In this document: in pieces, positions 35,004 to 43,792 of the stretch
Layout: every line of letters begins with the position of its first letter
How positions within the stretch are numbered: position 1 is the first letter of the stretch
Source: Bacillus pumilus
GTDB lineage: Bacteria > Bacillota > Bacilli > Bacillales > Bacillaceae
NCBI RefSeq assembly: GCF_900186955.1
Contig: NZ_LT906438.1
Coordinates: 1,922,001-1,986,000, forward strand
DNA length: 64,000 nucleotides
Reading direction: 5' to 3'
Position numbers and translations under genes: made by a program
Notes under the pieces: generated by a model
The model's database searches: none
Seen by the model: the letters and a program-made list of their open reading frames with translations, nothing else
What the model was told of the DNA's origin: nothing

Positions 35004-35036
35004 CAAAGTAGAGAAATGAGAGTTGGGGGATTAGAT

Positions 35037-36065
35037 ATGTCCAAAAAGATAGAAACGAGTTTGAAGGCTTTTTTTCGTGACAAAACGATATTAGTTACAG
35101 GCGGTACAGGTTCAATCGGACGTCAAATTGTGAAAAAATTAACATCATGCTCTCCAAAAAAGATTATCGTCTTCAGCAAAGATGACAGCAAACAATACAT
35201 GATGAAAAATGAGTATGCGGATCACCCAGAAGTCGCCTTCGCTTTAGGCGATGTACGAGATGCAAGCCGCGTGAGACAGCTCGTCAAAGGCGTTGATATC
35301 ATCTTTCATGCAGCCGCCTTAAAACAAGTACCTACTTGTGAAGACAATCCGTTTGAAGCCGTGCAAACAAATATTATCGGCGGGCAGCACATCATTGAGG
35401 CTGCAATCGAACATGAAGTCAGTCATGTTGTCAACATCTCCACAGACAAAGCAGTTTCTCCGACAAATGCCATGGGTGCAACAAAATTAATTTCAGAAAA
35501 ACTATTTTTCCAAGCAAACGAAAGTATTCTGAACCAAAAAACATTGTTTTGCTCTGTGCGTTTTGGCAATGTGCTTGGATCAAGAGGTTCCGTCATTCCC
35601 ATCATGCTCCAGCAGCTGTTAAATGAAAAACCTTTGACCGTAACTGATCCTCATATGACACGTTTTTTTATGTCCATCGAAGAGGCTGTCTCCCTCACAC
35701 TTCAAGCAGCCATCATGATGAAAGGAGGCGAAACGTTCATTCTCAAGATGGAGTCATTACAGCTTGCTGATCTCTTAAAAGCGTTTCATGAATATGCTGC
35801 TCAAATCAATGTCTCATCTCCGGAAATTCACGTTGTCGGGAAAAGACCTGGAGAAAAGCTTCACGAAGAGCTTACATTTCCGCACGAAGCAGATGCACTA
35901 TTTGAGCATGAACAATTTTATGCCATTTTACCAAGACCAAAACTGCATGCTTCCTTTCAAAAAGTCGACTTAACCAATTACACATCCAATGAAGCGCCTC
36001 TCATTACAAAAGAAAAGCTATTCCGCATCATTGAACAATTACATCACACGCATCATAAAAAATAA
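35037..36065 (+). CDS. spsM: Spore polysaccharide synthesis protein SpsM (CapD/PseB-type nucleotide-sugar 4,6-dehydratase), intact
   Basis: A 342-aa SDR enzyme starting at 35037 (GGGGGAT upstream). The NAD site is TILVTGGTGSIGRQIV (residues ~17-32), then ALGDVRD, FHAAALKQVPTCEDNP, NISTDKAVSPTNAMGATKL (with the Lys of the modified YxxxK site, Tyr replaced by Met as in CapD/PseB-type proteins), and SVRFGNVLGSRGSVIP. It likely makes a 4-keto-6-deoxy UDP-sugar for the spore envelope. In B. subtilis 168 the homologue is split by prophage SPbeta into yodU and ypqP; here the gene is continuous and carries an attB-like core. Confidence 0.85.
   Translation: MSKKIETSLKAFFRDKTILVTGGTGSIGRQIVKKLTSCSPKKIIVFSKDDSKQYMMKNEYADHPEVAFALGDVRDASRVRQLVKGVDIIFHAAALKQVPTCEDNPFEAVQTNIIGGQHIIEAAIEHEVSHVVNISTDKAVSPTNAMGATKLISEKLFFQANESILNQKTLFCSVRFGNVLGSRGSVIPIMLQQLLNEKPLTVTDPHMTRFFMSIEEAVSLTLQAAIMMKGGETFILKMESLQLADLLKAFHEYAAQINVSSPEIHVVGKRPGEKLHEELTFPHEADALFEHEQFYAILPRPKLHASFQKVDLTNYTSNEAPLITKEKLFRIIEQLHHTHHKK
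35442..35457 (+). other. SPbeta attB-like core inside spsM
   Basis: ACAGACAAAGCAGTTT, encoding TDKAV, lies at the place where SPbeta integrates in B. subtilis spsM. As I recall the 16-bp core (ACAGATAAAGCTGTAT), 13 of 16 bases agree. No prophage is present here. Confidence 0.5.
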
Positions 36066-36110
36066 AAAATCGTCACACGGAAGCAGATGCCTTCCATGTG
36101 ACGATTTTTC
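36062..36110. terminator. Bidirectional terminator between spsM and msrB
   Basis: A long stem: AAAAATCGTCACA..GGAAG pairs with CTTCC..TGTGACGATTTTT around CAGATGC, with one mismatch and T runs on both strands. Confidence 0.85.
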
Positions 36111-36116
36111 AATAGA

Positions 36117-36548
36117 TCAATCAAATAGATGTTTCAAATCCCCATAGCCTTCTTTTTCAAGATCATCTTTTGGGATAAACTTCAAAGCGGCTGAATTAAT
36201 ACAATACCGAAGACCATTTGGTCCTGGTCCATCAGGAAAGACATGACCTAGATGAGAATCAGCTGTCTTGCTGCGCACCTCTGTCCGCAACATCCCATGG
36301 CTCTTATCCACCTTCTCGGCTACTTCCTCATCTTCAAGCGGCTTTGTGAAACTCGGCCAGCCGCAATGGGCATCAAACTTATCTAAAGAAGAAAAAAGCG
36401 GCTTGCCTGAAATGATATCTACATAAATGCCTTCTTCTTTATGATCCCAGAATTCATTTTGAAATGGCGGCTCAGTGCCATTATTTTGTGTGACTTCATA
36501 CTGCATTCGGTTTAATTCTTTTAGTCGTTTTTCTTTATCGTTTGTCAT
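36117..36548 (-). CDS. msrB: Peptide methionine-R-sulfoxide reductase MsrB
   Basis: A 143-aa cytosolic enzyme reducing the R-epimer of methionine sulfoxide in proteins. Motifs are [51 protein letters not shown] and the catalytic [11 protein letters not shown]. The CxxC pairs that bind zinc in many MsrB proteins are absent, which is normal for the Bacillus form. It overlaps msrA by 4 bp, so the two are translationally coupled. Complete. Confidence 0.96.
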   Translation of the reverse strand: MTNDKEKRLKELNRMQYEVTQNNGTEPPFQNEFWDHKEEGIYVDIISGKPLFSSLDKFDAHCGWPSFTKPLEDEEVAEKVDKSHGMLRTEVRSKTADSHLGHVFPDGPGPNGLRYCINSAALKFIPKDDLEKEGYGDLKHLFD

Positions 36549-37081
36549 GATTTATCACTCCAATGGGACTCAATAAAACCCGCTCTGCCAGAACCGACAT
36601 GATATCGTTCGTAGTGCATTTTGTTCTTTTTATAATAGTGCTGATGATACTCCTCTGCGGGATAAAAAGGAGCAGCATCTAAAATTTCTGTCACAATTGG
36701 CTTTTGAAAGATGCCGCTTTCGTTCAGCTTCTCTTTCGATGCCTCTGCAAGCTTTCTCTGCTCGTCATGATGAACATAAATACCTGTGCGGTAGGACTCT
36801 CCTCTATCACCAAATTGCCCGCCATCATCTGTTGGGTCTATTTGCTGCCAATACAGTTCTAATAGCTTTTCATACGGGAATACGTCTGGATCAAACGTGA
36901 TTTGAACCGCTTCTCTATGCCCCGTTGTATTTGTACATACTTCTTCATAGGTCGGATTCACTGTATGTCCGCCAGTATACCCTGATTCAACTTTGATAAT
37001 GCCCGGCTGTTCATCAAAAGGTTTAACCATACACCAGAAGCAGCCGCCTGCAAATGTGGCTAATTCTTGTTTTTCAGACAT
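36545..37081 (-). CDS. msrA: Peptide methionine-S-sulfoxide reductase MsrA
   Basis: A 178-aa enzyme with the catalytic motif [12 protein letters not shown] (Cys near residue 14), [25 protein letters not shown], and [26 protein letters not shown]. It reduces the S-epimer of methionine sulfoxide using thioredoxin. First gene of the msrAB operon, overlapping msrB. GGGGGC precedes the ATG. It is divergent from the MarR-family regulator ypoP. Confidence 0.96.
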   Translation of the reverse strand: MSEKQELATFAGGCFWCMVKPFDEQPGIIKVESGYTGGHTVNPTYEEVCTNTTGHREAVQITFDPDVFPYEKLLELYWQQIDPTDDGGQFGDRGESYRTGIYVHHDEQRKLAEASKEKLNESGIFQKPIVTEILDAAPFYPAEEYHQHYYKKNKMHYERYHVGSGRAGFIESHWSDKS

Positions 37082-37218
37082 ATTAGTGCCCCCTTCATTT
37101 AAAAAATGGTATCATCATATTATAACATGATGAAAAATAATGAAAATGATACGACTTGTATACCTAAAATATAAAAAAGCATTTTGTCGTATTTTACAAT
37201 ATAATGGGGGTTTAATGA

Positions 37219-37656
37219 TTGGAACAAAGAAAAAAAATGATGTATGAAATGGATACTTTACTGAGAACCGTATTTAAGCAGATCCGTTATGAGATTAACA
37301 GCCTGCTCGAAAACGAATTATCTCGGAATGAATTTCTCATTTTAAATCTGCTTCGTGAGCAAGGTGCAAAAAAAGTAACGGAATTTGCTTCCATTCTAGG
37401 GGTATCAGCAAGCCATATCACTGCTGTGACCGACACACTCGTAGAAAAGGGCTGGATCACCCGTATCCGTTCTAAAGAGGATCGCCGCATCATCAAAATC
37501 CACTTAACCGATAAGGGTAAGGAAATTACTGAGCATTTTGAGAAAAAGAAAACAGAATACTTTATGGAGCGATTTGAGTCATTCGACGACGAGGAACTAA
37601 AAACAATGATCAGATTATTTAAAAAGCTGGATAAAAGTCAAAAGGATGAAGCATAG
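37219..37656 (+). CDS. ypoP: MarR-family transcriptional regulator YpoP
   Basis: A 145-aa winged-helix repressor. The recognition helix region is GAKKVTEFASILGVSASHITAVTDTLVEKGWITR and the wing is RSKEDRRIIKIHLTDKGKE; flanking helices would form the dimer. It likely starts at TTG 37219, with GGGGGTTTAA upstream. It is divergent from msrAB, which it might regulate, and upstream of a small zinc-ribbon gene. No cysteine for redox sensing is visible. The ligand is unknown. Confidence 0.87.
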   Translation: MEQRKKMMYEMDTLLRTVFKQIRYEINSLLENELSRNEFLILNLLREQGAKKVTEFASILGVSASHITAVTDTLVEKGWITRIRSKEDRRIIKIHLTDKGKEITEHFEKKKTEYFMERFESFDDEELKTMIRLFKKLDKSQKDEA

Positions 37657-37704
37657 AATTTAGCGCTCTGGACATGCTACGGATAAAAAGAGGTGGAATG
37701 AATC

Positions 37705-37965
37705 ATGACAAGCCCTTATCTTTGTCCAAACTGTAAAACAAACAGAACGCGCTTTAATCTGATTGAGCAGCTTTCAGAACCTGTGAAGCTTGACCCTGCG
37801 ACCGGAGCAGTTGTCGAAAGATACGAAGGAGATCAGCTTTCCCCTTTTCACATGAGCTATCAAGGTCCTCAAATAAAGGTCCAGTGCGGTGTTTGTGGTC
37901 TCATTGAGGATGAAAAAACGTTCATTAAACTAGCTGAATATCATCAATATTCTTCTCCTTCTTAA
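37705..37965 (+). CDS. Small zinc-ribbon protein
   Basis: An 86-aa protein with two CxxC knuckles: LCPNCKTNRTRF (Cys7/Cys10) and VQCGVCGLIEDE (Cys61/Cys64), so a single zinc ribbon with a central loop (VKLDPATGAVVERYEGDQLSPFHMSY). The ribosome site AGAGGTGG is strong, 48 bp after ypoP, and a terminator follows, so it is probably the last gene of that unit. I do not recognise a named family; the ribbon could bind nucleic acid or protein. Confidence 0.78.
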   Translation: MTSPYLCPNCKTNRTRFNLIEQLSEPVKLDPATGAVVERYEGDQLSPFHMSYQGPQIKVQCGVCGLIEDEKTFIKLAEYHQYSSPS

Positions 37966-37972
37966 CATGCGG

Positions 37973-37999
37973 GCCTGACGGAAAACGTCAGGCTTTTTT
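37973..37999 (+). terminator. Terminator after the zinc-ribbon gene
   Basis: GCCTGACG (37973-37980), loop GAAAA, CGTCAGGC (37986-37993), then six T. Confidence 0.9.
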
Positions 38000-38085
38000 C
38001 TATGCTTCTTTTGCCTATACAGATCGCCTTTTTCATGCATACGCTACAAAAAACACCATCGCATAAGAAAGTAGGGATTGATGAC

Positions 38086-38751
38086 ATGCAGCAGCTCTTA
38101 TATCATGACTATCCATACCGTCCACTCGCTGCGGGCTTCGAGCACCCTCAAAGCAGCCCTTCACCCAAAGCCTTTATTCGGCTCTTTCACGCTGCCCCAG
38201 ATCTTAGTGAGCTCGCTGTATATGTGAACCGGAATGAGATCTTGAAAAAAATGCCTTACAGCCATTTAACAGCTTATATGGAGTGGGATGAGGGAATGTA
38301 TGAGATAGAAGTGTTCAAGCTAGCAACAAAAGAAAGAGTCCTTCATTCTCGTATGATGATTAAACGTGACGAGATTTACACCCTATGTATCACAGGTGCG
38401 CATGCAGGTTTTGCGCTGCTGACAGAACGGCAAGACCCTGTGATTCAACATGAGGACCTGTCAGCTCTTACCTTTGTCCATCTGTCTCCAGACCTTCCTT
38501 CTATTGATATATATGAACGTGATCAAGGGATGTTAGCAAAGGAGCTTCACTATGTAAACAGCACTCACATTCATCATTTCTCCCCGAATAAATATCATTT
38601 TGAATTGAAAGCCGCCGGCACTCAAAGTATACTGCTTGATATCCCAAAAGTTCATCTGCAAGCAAATCGTGCATACCTCATTCTGCTTCATGGATTTGCT
38701 AATGGAGAGCCAGAACTTATGGCGAAGGTGGTCTTGTCTCAGCAAAGATAA
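38086..38751 (+). CDS. DUF4397-domain protein
   Basis: A 221-aa protein starting at 38086 (MQQLLYHDYPYRPLAAGF, AGGGATTG upstream); a longer in-frame start at 38002 lies next to the previous terminator. It contains two homologous beta-sandwich repeats, FIRLFHAAPDLSELAVYVNRNEI (~45-67) and LTFVHLSPDLPSIDIYERDQ (~130-150), the DUF4397 signature. No signal peptide is evident from the chosen start. DUF4397 proteins are often surface- or envelope-associated; the role is unknown. Confidence 0.8.
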   Translation: MQQLLYHDYPYRPLAAGFEHPQSSPSPKAFIRLFHAAPDLSELAVYVNRNEILKKMPYSHLTAYMEWDEGMYEIEVFKLATKERVLHSRMMIKRDEIYTLCITGAHAGFALLTERQDPVIQHEDLSALTFVHLSPDLPSIDIYERDQGMLAKELHYVNSTHIHHFSPNKYHFELKAAGTQSILLDIPKVHLQANRAYLILLHGFANGEPELMAKVVLSQQR

Positions 38752-38786
38752 AAAAGAGCCTTTTCCATAGAGGAAAGGCTCTTTAC
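38752..38786. terminator. Bidirectional terminator between the DUF4397 gene and ypmT
   Basis: AAAGAGCCTTTTCC and GGAAAGGCTCTTT around ATAGA with one bulged base. It overlaps the end of ypmT. Confidence 0.75.
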
Positions 38787-38980
38787 GAGACATCTTCAGC
38801 TTTTTCTTGCTTTTGAAAATCAAAAGCAAGAATCATGATACCTAGAAATAATGCACAATAGGCAATATTTAAGTAAAACTGATCGATATTTTCTGCTCTT
38901 AAATCAGTGGCAGCTGTGATGCCAAAATACGCAGCAAATAAAAACGACAGTAAACTAAAATATTGATAGACTCGCTTCAT
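38783..38980 (-). CDS. ypmT: YpmT, small two-helix membrane protein
   Basis: A 65-aa protein with two hydrophobic helices (YFSLLSFLFAAYFGITAA and FYLNIAYCALFLGIMILAF) and a charged C-terminus. AGGAGTG precedes the ATG. It is the last gene of a minus-strand cluster ypmQ-ypmR-ypmS-ypmT with the same order as in B. subtilis. Function unknown. Confidence 0.83.
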   Translation of the reverse strand: MKRVYQYFSLLSFLFAAYFGITAATDLRAENIDQFYLNIAYCALFLGIMILAFDFQKQEKAEDVS

Positions 38981-39002
38981 GATTTCACTCCTGACTCACT
39001 TT

Positions 39003-39569
39003 CTATTGCTTTGGATGATAATATGAGAACTCAATTTCATCGTTCTCTAGATCAATTTTGTTTGCTTTCACATACATATCATTCGTCAACGGCATTTCTG
39101 AAAGGCGCACTTCAACCGTTTTTTGATCCGGTTTCACATGAACGAATTCTGGCAGTTCATAGAACTGGCCCATGTAGCTTAGAACAAAACTAATCGGAAT
39201 GCTCAATTGTCCAATTGAAAGGCCATCCACTTTCAAAAGCACATCACCATTATCTTCGACAGTTGGCGTAAATGAGACGTTTGCATCAATCGTCGAAGAG
39301 AAAGCTTTAATGGCGCCTGTTACTTTTACATCTTGATCGATCGCCACATGAAAGTCTGGCATATCGCTTGACCCTTGATTTTTCAAGTAATCATTGATAA
39401 AGCTGGTGAGTGATTCCTTTGAGCTAGATATATTAAAAGAATACTCGCTTTTCAATTCTTTAGTTGAAGCGGATTGACCGCCTGGCATTAACATCAAAAT
39501 ACCGCAGGCAAGTACAATCAATAGATTGATTGCAAGTAAAATAAAAAATAAGCTTTTCCACTTTTTCAT
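39003..39569 (-). CDS. ypmS: YpmS family (DUF2140) membrane-anchored protein
   Basis: A 188-aa protein with one N-terminal membrane anchor (SLFFILLAINLLIVLACGILMLMPG) and a large extracytoplasmic beta-rich domain (e.g. FHVAIDQDVKVTGAIKAFSSTIDANVSFTPT). It looks like the repeated beta layers of lipid-binding or assembly proteins but has no catalytic residues. AGGGTGAA precedes the ATG. It sits 9 bp downstream of ypmR in the ypmQRST cluster; a role at the outer face of the membrane is inferred. Confidence 0.85.
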   Translation of the reverse strand: MKKWKSLFFILLAINLLIVLACGILMLMPGGQSASTKELKSEYSFNISSSKESLTSFINDYLKNQGSSDMPDFHVAIDQDVKVTGAIKAFSSTIDANVSFTPTVEDNGDVLLKVDGLSIGQLSIPISFVLSYMGQFYELPEFVHVKPDQKTVEVRLSEMPLTNDMYVKANKIDLENDEIEFSYYHPKQ

Positions 39570-39578
39570 ACGTTCACC

Positions 39579-40340
39579 CTATTCCTTCGGCAGTCCTTCT
39601 TTTTTCACTTTGGAGAATAAACGATTTGCCATAAGAGAGTACCCCTTTTGGTTTGGGTGGAAATCATCATCTGCCAGTAATTTTTCATCAGAATCTTCCT
39701 CAAATAAATCTGCTACATTGATCATATCAGCGTTGCCATCTTTTTTTAGTTCTTTTTTGGCGACGGCATTCCAGTCTTTGACGACTTCATCAATGTCTTT
39801 CAGCTCAGTGAGACTAAATTTAAAGGGATTATACATGCTTACATACATGATCTTCGCATGGTCATTATGTTCTCTCAGTTGAGCAAGAATGGTTTTAAAG
39901 CGCTCCTCAAAAGGCCCCTGCTCTTTTTGAAAAGGAGCAAACGTCAAATTGAGTACATTTTGACGAACGACATGCATTAAGTCATTGCCGCCGATCGTAA
40001 AGAAAATATAGTCAGCATCTTTCAGACCGTCTTGCACCTTTTTTTCTTTTAATCTTTTTAATAAATCTACCGTTCTACTGCCTTTAATGGCATAGTTTTT
40101 TAATGTGACAGATTGCACGCCGTCCACTGCTTCTAACTTGTCACGGGTCATGCCTGCATATCCTTTTTTTTGTTGATCTCCGATTCCTTCTGTTAAGGAA
40201 TCTCCAACCGCTGCGATGGTAATATGTTCTTTTACGTCTTGTGTGTCTTCTAGTTTATCCTTTATGCCAGCCTCTTGCGCGGAACATGCAGAAAGAACAA
40301 AAGCTAGAGACATCACAATCAAAATCAAACGAGCCTTCAA
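39579..40340 (-). CDS. ypmR: SGNH/GDSL lipase-like lipoprotein YpmR
   Basis: A GDSL hydrolase of 253 aa when started at TTG 40340, preceded by AAGGAGGG at 10 nt; an ATG at 40394 would add 18 hydrophilic residues before the signal. A lipoprotein signal ends at the lipobox LAFVLSAC. SGNH blocks are all visible: IAAVGDSLTEGIG (Ser), the Gly in the second block, FTIGGNDLM (Asn) and DDFHPNQKGYSLMA (Asp/His). It probably hydrolyses an ester at the outer membrane face or in the wall. Located between ypmQ and ypmS. Confidence 0.88.
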   Translation of the reverse strand: MKARLILIVMSLAFVLSACSAQEAGIKDKLEDTQDVKEHITIAAVGDSLTEGIGDQQKKGYAGMTRDKLEAVDGVQSVTLKNYAIKGSRTVDLLKRLKEKKVQDGLKDADYIFFTIGGNDLMHVVRQNVLNLTFAPFQKEQGPFEERFKTILAQLREHNDHAKIMYVSMYNPFKFSLTELKDIDEVVKDWNAVAKKELKKDGNADMINVADLFEEDSDEKLLADDDFHPNQKGYSLMANRLFSKVKKEGLPKE

Positions 40341-40409
40341 ACGATGATGTCCCTCCTTTTTCTGATTAAAAAAGTGTATCATGTTTTTGCTCATTTGAAC
40401 ATCTTTATG

Positions 40410-41000
40410 CTAGCTACGGATCAGCGTTTTGATGTCCTTGATGATGTCATCATATGGCGTGTTTTGTACGCCATCATAATTTTTCATCACTTTTCCTTCT
40501 TGATCAACTAGGAAAAACAATGACTGATGGATCACTTGGTCTTCATCTTCAGGTTTCTTCACAATGGTTTTAAAGCTTTTCATTGCGAATTTTTCAATTG
40601 CTGACTGCGAGTAACCAGTGAGGAAATCCCAATTTTTAAAGGATAAAGGATATGCTTTTGCAAATTCTTTTAGCTTTTTCGGTGAATCTACCTCCGGGTC
40701 CACGCTAAAGGAAATGATATGCGCATCCAATTTTTCTTCTTTTAACCGTTTTTGCAGCTCTGTCATATGTGCAGTCATCGGCGGACAGATCGTTTCACAG
40801 CTTGTGAAAATAAAATCTGCCACCCATACTTTCCCCTTCAAATCATCCAATGACACCTTTTGTCCATCCTGATTTTCATATTCAAACGGCTGTATTTGAT
40901 AATTTAACGCATCTTTGATTTGTCCATTTGAACATGAGACTAAAAGAAGCACGCTTATGATCATAAGCGCACCAAGTGAGGCTCCCCTTTTTTTAAGCAT
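40410..41000 (-). CDS. ypmQ: SCO1/SenC-family thioredoxin-like lipoprotein YpmQ
   Basis: A 196-aa lipoprotein: signal ending in LLLVSC (lipidated Cys near residue 23), then a thioredoxin fold with SLDDLKGKVWVADFIFTSCETICPPMTAHM carrying the copper-binding CxxxC. The distal SCO histidine is expected in EDQVIHQSLFFLVDQEG. SCO proteins deliver copper to the CuA site of cytochrome c oxidase or act as thiol reductants; B. subtilis has two paralogues and YpmQ is the one I recall as required for CuA-oxidase expression. GGGGATGG lies upstream of the ATG. Confidence 0.92.
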   Translation of the reverse strand: MLKKRGASLGALMIISVLLLVSCSNGQIKDALNYQIQPFEYENQDGQKVSLDDLKGKVWVADFIFTSCETICPPMTAHMTELQKRLKEEKLDAHIISFSVDPEVDSPKKLKEFAKAYPLSFKNWDFLTGYSQSAIEKFAMKSFKTIVKKPEDEDQVIHQSLFFLVDQEGKVMKNYDGVQNTPYDDIIKDIKTLIRS

Positions 41001-41024
41001 GGTACGTCCATCCCCTTTTCGAAG

Positions 41025-41867
41025 TCAATCGGTATAAAAAGTAAAGCCTATTGCACCTTTTCCAGTGTGACACGAAATAATCGGTGTTGTGTAGGCGATG
41101 TCAACAGGTGCTTCAGGTGTATGGTCAAGCAGCGCTGATTTGAGCTTTTCAGCGAGTTCTAATGCATCTGCATGCGCTATCCCAATGGCTTGAACTGTTT
41201 TTCCTTTCACCGCCTGTACATACTGTTTGGTTAAATAGCGGACAAGAGCAGAATAGCTTCTCACATTCGCTTCTGGCGTGTATACCCCGTCTGTTAAGCT
41301 GGCAATTGGTTTGATGTGAAGAAGTGAGCCGATCAGCGCCTTCCCTCTTCCAATTCTTCCACCTTTCACGAGATTTTCTAATGTATCGATTGTGACAAAT
41401 AGCTTTGTTCCAAGACGGATTTTATCCATTTCTTTGATGATGTCTTCACGGCTTGCACCATTTTGTGCAAGTTCGGCTGCTTTGGTGACTTGAAACCCTA
41501 GTCCATATGAAATAAAGTTTGAATCAATCACCGTGATGTTTCCGTCTACCATTTTCGAAGCGCTTTCAGCAGTTTGAACCGTACCACTCATCCCACCCGT
41601 TAAATGGATACTAATGACTTCGCTTCCATCTGCCGTCAGCCTTTCATATAATTCGACGAATTGACCGATCGCAGGTTGAGACGTTTTCGGCAATTCCTCA
41701 GCGGCCTCCATTTTTTCAATAAATTCATCTGGCTGTATATTCACTCGGTCAATATAATCAACCCCAGAAATGGAGATATTGAGCGGAATCACGTGAATGG
41801 AAAGATCATTGATTTTTTCTTGCGGAAGGTCCACTGTTGAATCTGTTACAATTTTAATTTGTTTCAC
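41025..41867 (-). CDS. DegV-family fatty-acid-binding protein
   Basis: A 280-aa DegV/FakB protein, starting with GTG. The fatty-acid binding core is apparent: IVTDSTVDLPQEKI, PKTSQPAIGQFVELYERL, ISIHLTGGMSGTVQTAESA, VIDSNFISYGLGFQV, GGRIGRGKALIGSLLHIKPI and the C-terminal HTGKGAIGFTFYTD. Such proteins present bound fatty acids to a FakA-type kinase for phospholipid synthesis. Bacillus genomes encode several; I cannot tell which named paralogue this is. It is upstream of ypmQ and separated from ypmP by a 187-bp gap with no evident feature. Confidence 0.9.
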   Translation of the reverse strand: MKQIKIVTDSTVDLPQEKINDLSIHVIPLNISISGVDYIDRVNIQPDEFIEKMEAAEELPKTSQPAIGQFVELYERLTADGSEVISIHLTGGMSGTVQTAESASKMVDGNITVIDSNFISYGLGFQVTKAAELAQNGASREDIIKEMDKIRLGTKLFVTIDTLENLVKGGRIGRGKALIGSLLHIKPIASLTDGVYTPEANVRSYSALVRYLTKQYVQAVKGKTVQAIGIAHADALELAEKLKSALLDHTPEAPVDIAYTTPIISCHTGKGAIGFTFYTD

Positions 41868-42054
41868 TATCGTCTCATCCTTGCTGTCTTAGTCTTTACT
41901 TATGATATTACCTTATTTCGTGCAAACTTGAAAACAACTGTCATGACGTTTTTGAAATTGTCACATTTTCTTCTTTTCATGAAAAAAATCCTTGCCAAGC
42001 TGAGCAGCAGCCATTTTAAAACAGCCGCTCACTCCCTTTGACAAAGATTCCTTT

Positions 42055-42306
42055 TTACGCATTGTGTTTCAGTGTAGGCTCCTGATAGATCTGCTCATAT
42101 GTGCTCCACTTGACGTTACGTTTCACATCCTCTCTGAAAGAGTACACAGCTCTCTTTCCTTTAGATACATAGACTTTTTTCAAGAAAGCTTCAAGTCTAA
42201 AGGTGAGCATGAAACGATACGGCTCATCTCCCTTTAGTACAGGAACTTCTGTTACCTTGATCTGAGCTCCATCCATCCGTCTAAAACATATTGTTTTGAG
42301 CAGCAC
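42055..42306 (-). CDS. ypmP: YpmP (DUF2535) small protein
   Basis: An 83-aa basic protein (GTG start, GAGGATTG upstream) with pattern FRRMDGAQIKVTEVPVLKGDEPYRFMLTFRLEAFLKKVY. The length equals that recalled for B. subtilis YpmP. It has no membrane segment. It lies directly downstream of ilvA (36 bp) and is probably co-transcribed. Function unknown. Confidence 0.83.
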   Translation of the reverse strand: MLLKTICFRRMDGAQIKVTEVPVLKGDEPYRFMLTFRLEAFLKKVYVSKGKRAVYSFREDVKRNVKWSTYEQIYQEPTLKHNA

Positions 42307-42342
42307 AAACGATCAATCCTCTTTTCCAATGTTCTGTTACGC

Positions 42343-43611
42343 CTAAATAAATAGGTGGAATAAATCTTGATCTTTATTCACTTCAACATAATGGAATCCT
42401 TTTTTATTCATCCGTTCAATGAGCGCCGCATAGTCATCTCTTTCTTTCAATTCGATGCCAACAAGCGCGGGTCCTTTGCTTCGGTTATTCTTTTTCGTAT
42501 ATTCAAAGCGGGAGATATCATCATTTGGCCCTAATACTTCATCTAAAAATTCCCGAAGCGCACCTGCTCTTTGCGGAAAATTGACAATGAAATAATGTTG
42601 AAGCCCTTCATAGATCATCGACCGTTCTTTGATTTCCTGCATTCTGCCAATATCATTATTTCCTCCACTGACAATACAGACAACATTTTTCCCTTTAATC
42701 TCCTCGCGATGGGCATCCAGCGCTGCGATCGGAAGTGCGCCTGCCGGCTCTGCAACAATCGCACATTGATTATAAAGCTCTAAAATGGTTGTACATACTT
42801 TTCCTTCAGGTACAAGACTAATTTTATCGACAACAGACTGTAACGATGTAAACGTCTTTTCGCCAATCCGCTGAACCGCTGCTCCGTCTACAAACTTATC
42901 AATGGAATCAAGTGTCACAACCTTGCCCTTTTCATGAGAGGCATGGAGTGAAGCTGCGCCAAGTGGTTCGACGGCAATGATTTCGGTTTCTGGGGCGATA
43001 TTTTTGATATATGTACCAACTCCAGATAACAGACCTCCACCTCCAACACTTGCAAATAAAAAGTGAGGCTCCACTTCGATATCATTTAATATTTCTACAG
43101 CAGTCGTTCCTTGTCCTGCCATCACATCTAGATCATCAAACGGATGGATAAACTCACGCTTTTCTTCATCTCCGCATTTAACTGCTTCATGATATGAATC
43201 ATCAAACGTATCTCCGGTTAAGATAATTTCAACATATTCTTTTCCGAAAAGCTCTACTTGAGATACTTTTTGCCTTGGTGTCGTAGCAGGCATAAAGATT
43301 TTCCCGTGGATACCTAGATATTTACAAGAATAGGCAACACCTTGTGCGTGATTTCCTGCACTTGCGCAGACAATGCCGTTTTTTAGTTTATCTTTTGGAA
43401 GCTGGCTCATTTTATTAAAAGCGCCTCTTAATTTAAAGGAACGAACTACTTGCAGATCCTCTCTTTTTAAGTAGACATTACATTCATATCGTTCAGAAAG
43501 TCGCTCATTTTTTTGAAGAGGTGTATGAATGACTACATCCTTCAAATTTTGATGGGCCTTTAAAATGTCTTTCACTTGAATTAGCGTGTTTTCTTTGAGC
43601 AACGGTTTCAT
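42343..43611 (-). CDS. ilvA: Threonine deaminase (biosynthetic) IlvA
   Basis: A 422-aa PLP enzyme converting L-threonine to 2-oxobutyrate, the first step to isoleucine. Start chosen at ATG 43611 (AAAGGAT at 8 nt), not the TTG two codons upstream. The PLP lysine is in VVRSFKLRGAFNKM, the phosphate loop is VGGGGLLSGVG, with SAGNHAQGVAYSC and VSGGNNDIGRM. A C-terminal ACT-like regulatory domain (~residues 335-420, YFIVNFPQRAGALREFLDEVLGP) mediates feedback. Single ACT unit, normal Bacillus length. Confidence 0.96.
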   Translation of the reverse strand: MKPLLKENTLIQVKDILKAHQNLKDVVIHTPLQKNERLSERYECNVYLKREDLQVVRSFKLRGAFNKMSQLPKDKLKNGIVCASAGNHAQGVAYSCKYLGIHGKIFMPATTPRQKVSQVELFGKEYVEIILTGDTFDDSYHEAVKCGDEEKREFIHPFDDLDVMAGQGTTAVEILNDIEVEPHFLFASVGGGGLLSGVGTYIKNIAPETEIIAVEPLGAASLHASHEKGKVVTLDSIDKFVDGAAVQRIGEKTFTSLQSVVDKISLVPEGKVCTTILELYNQCAIVAEPAGALPIAALDAHREEIKGKNVVCIVSGGNNDIGRMQEIKERSMIYEGLQHYFIVNFPQRAGALREFLDEVLGPNDDISRFEYTKKNNRSKGPALVGIELKERDDYAALIERMNKKGFHYVEVNKDQDLFHLFI

Positions 43612-43792
43612 GTACAAGATCCTTTCTCTTTAACCTTATTTAATTTGTCATTATAACATGAATATTCAAAAAATAAACCAATAGATCATAGATCAAGCAT
43701 AAATTTCATAAACTTTTTCGTTTCTCTGTACATTTGGTTTTATTGGGTGTTACAATTGAACCAATTAGAACCATAAAGAAAGGAATCACCCG

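Noticed and set aside
30850..36065. Prophage or SPbeta remnant near spsM
   Set aside because: No phage structural, integrase or lysis genes; spsM is continuous and neighbours are ordinary spore genes.
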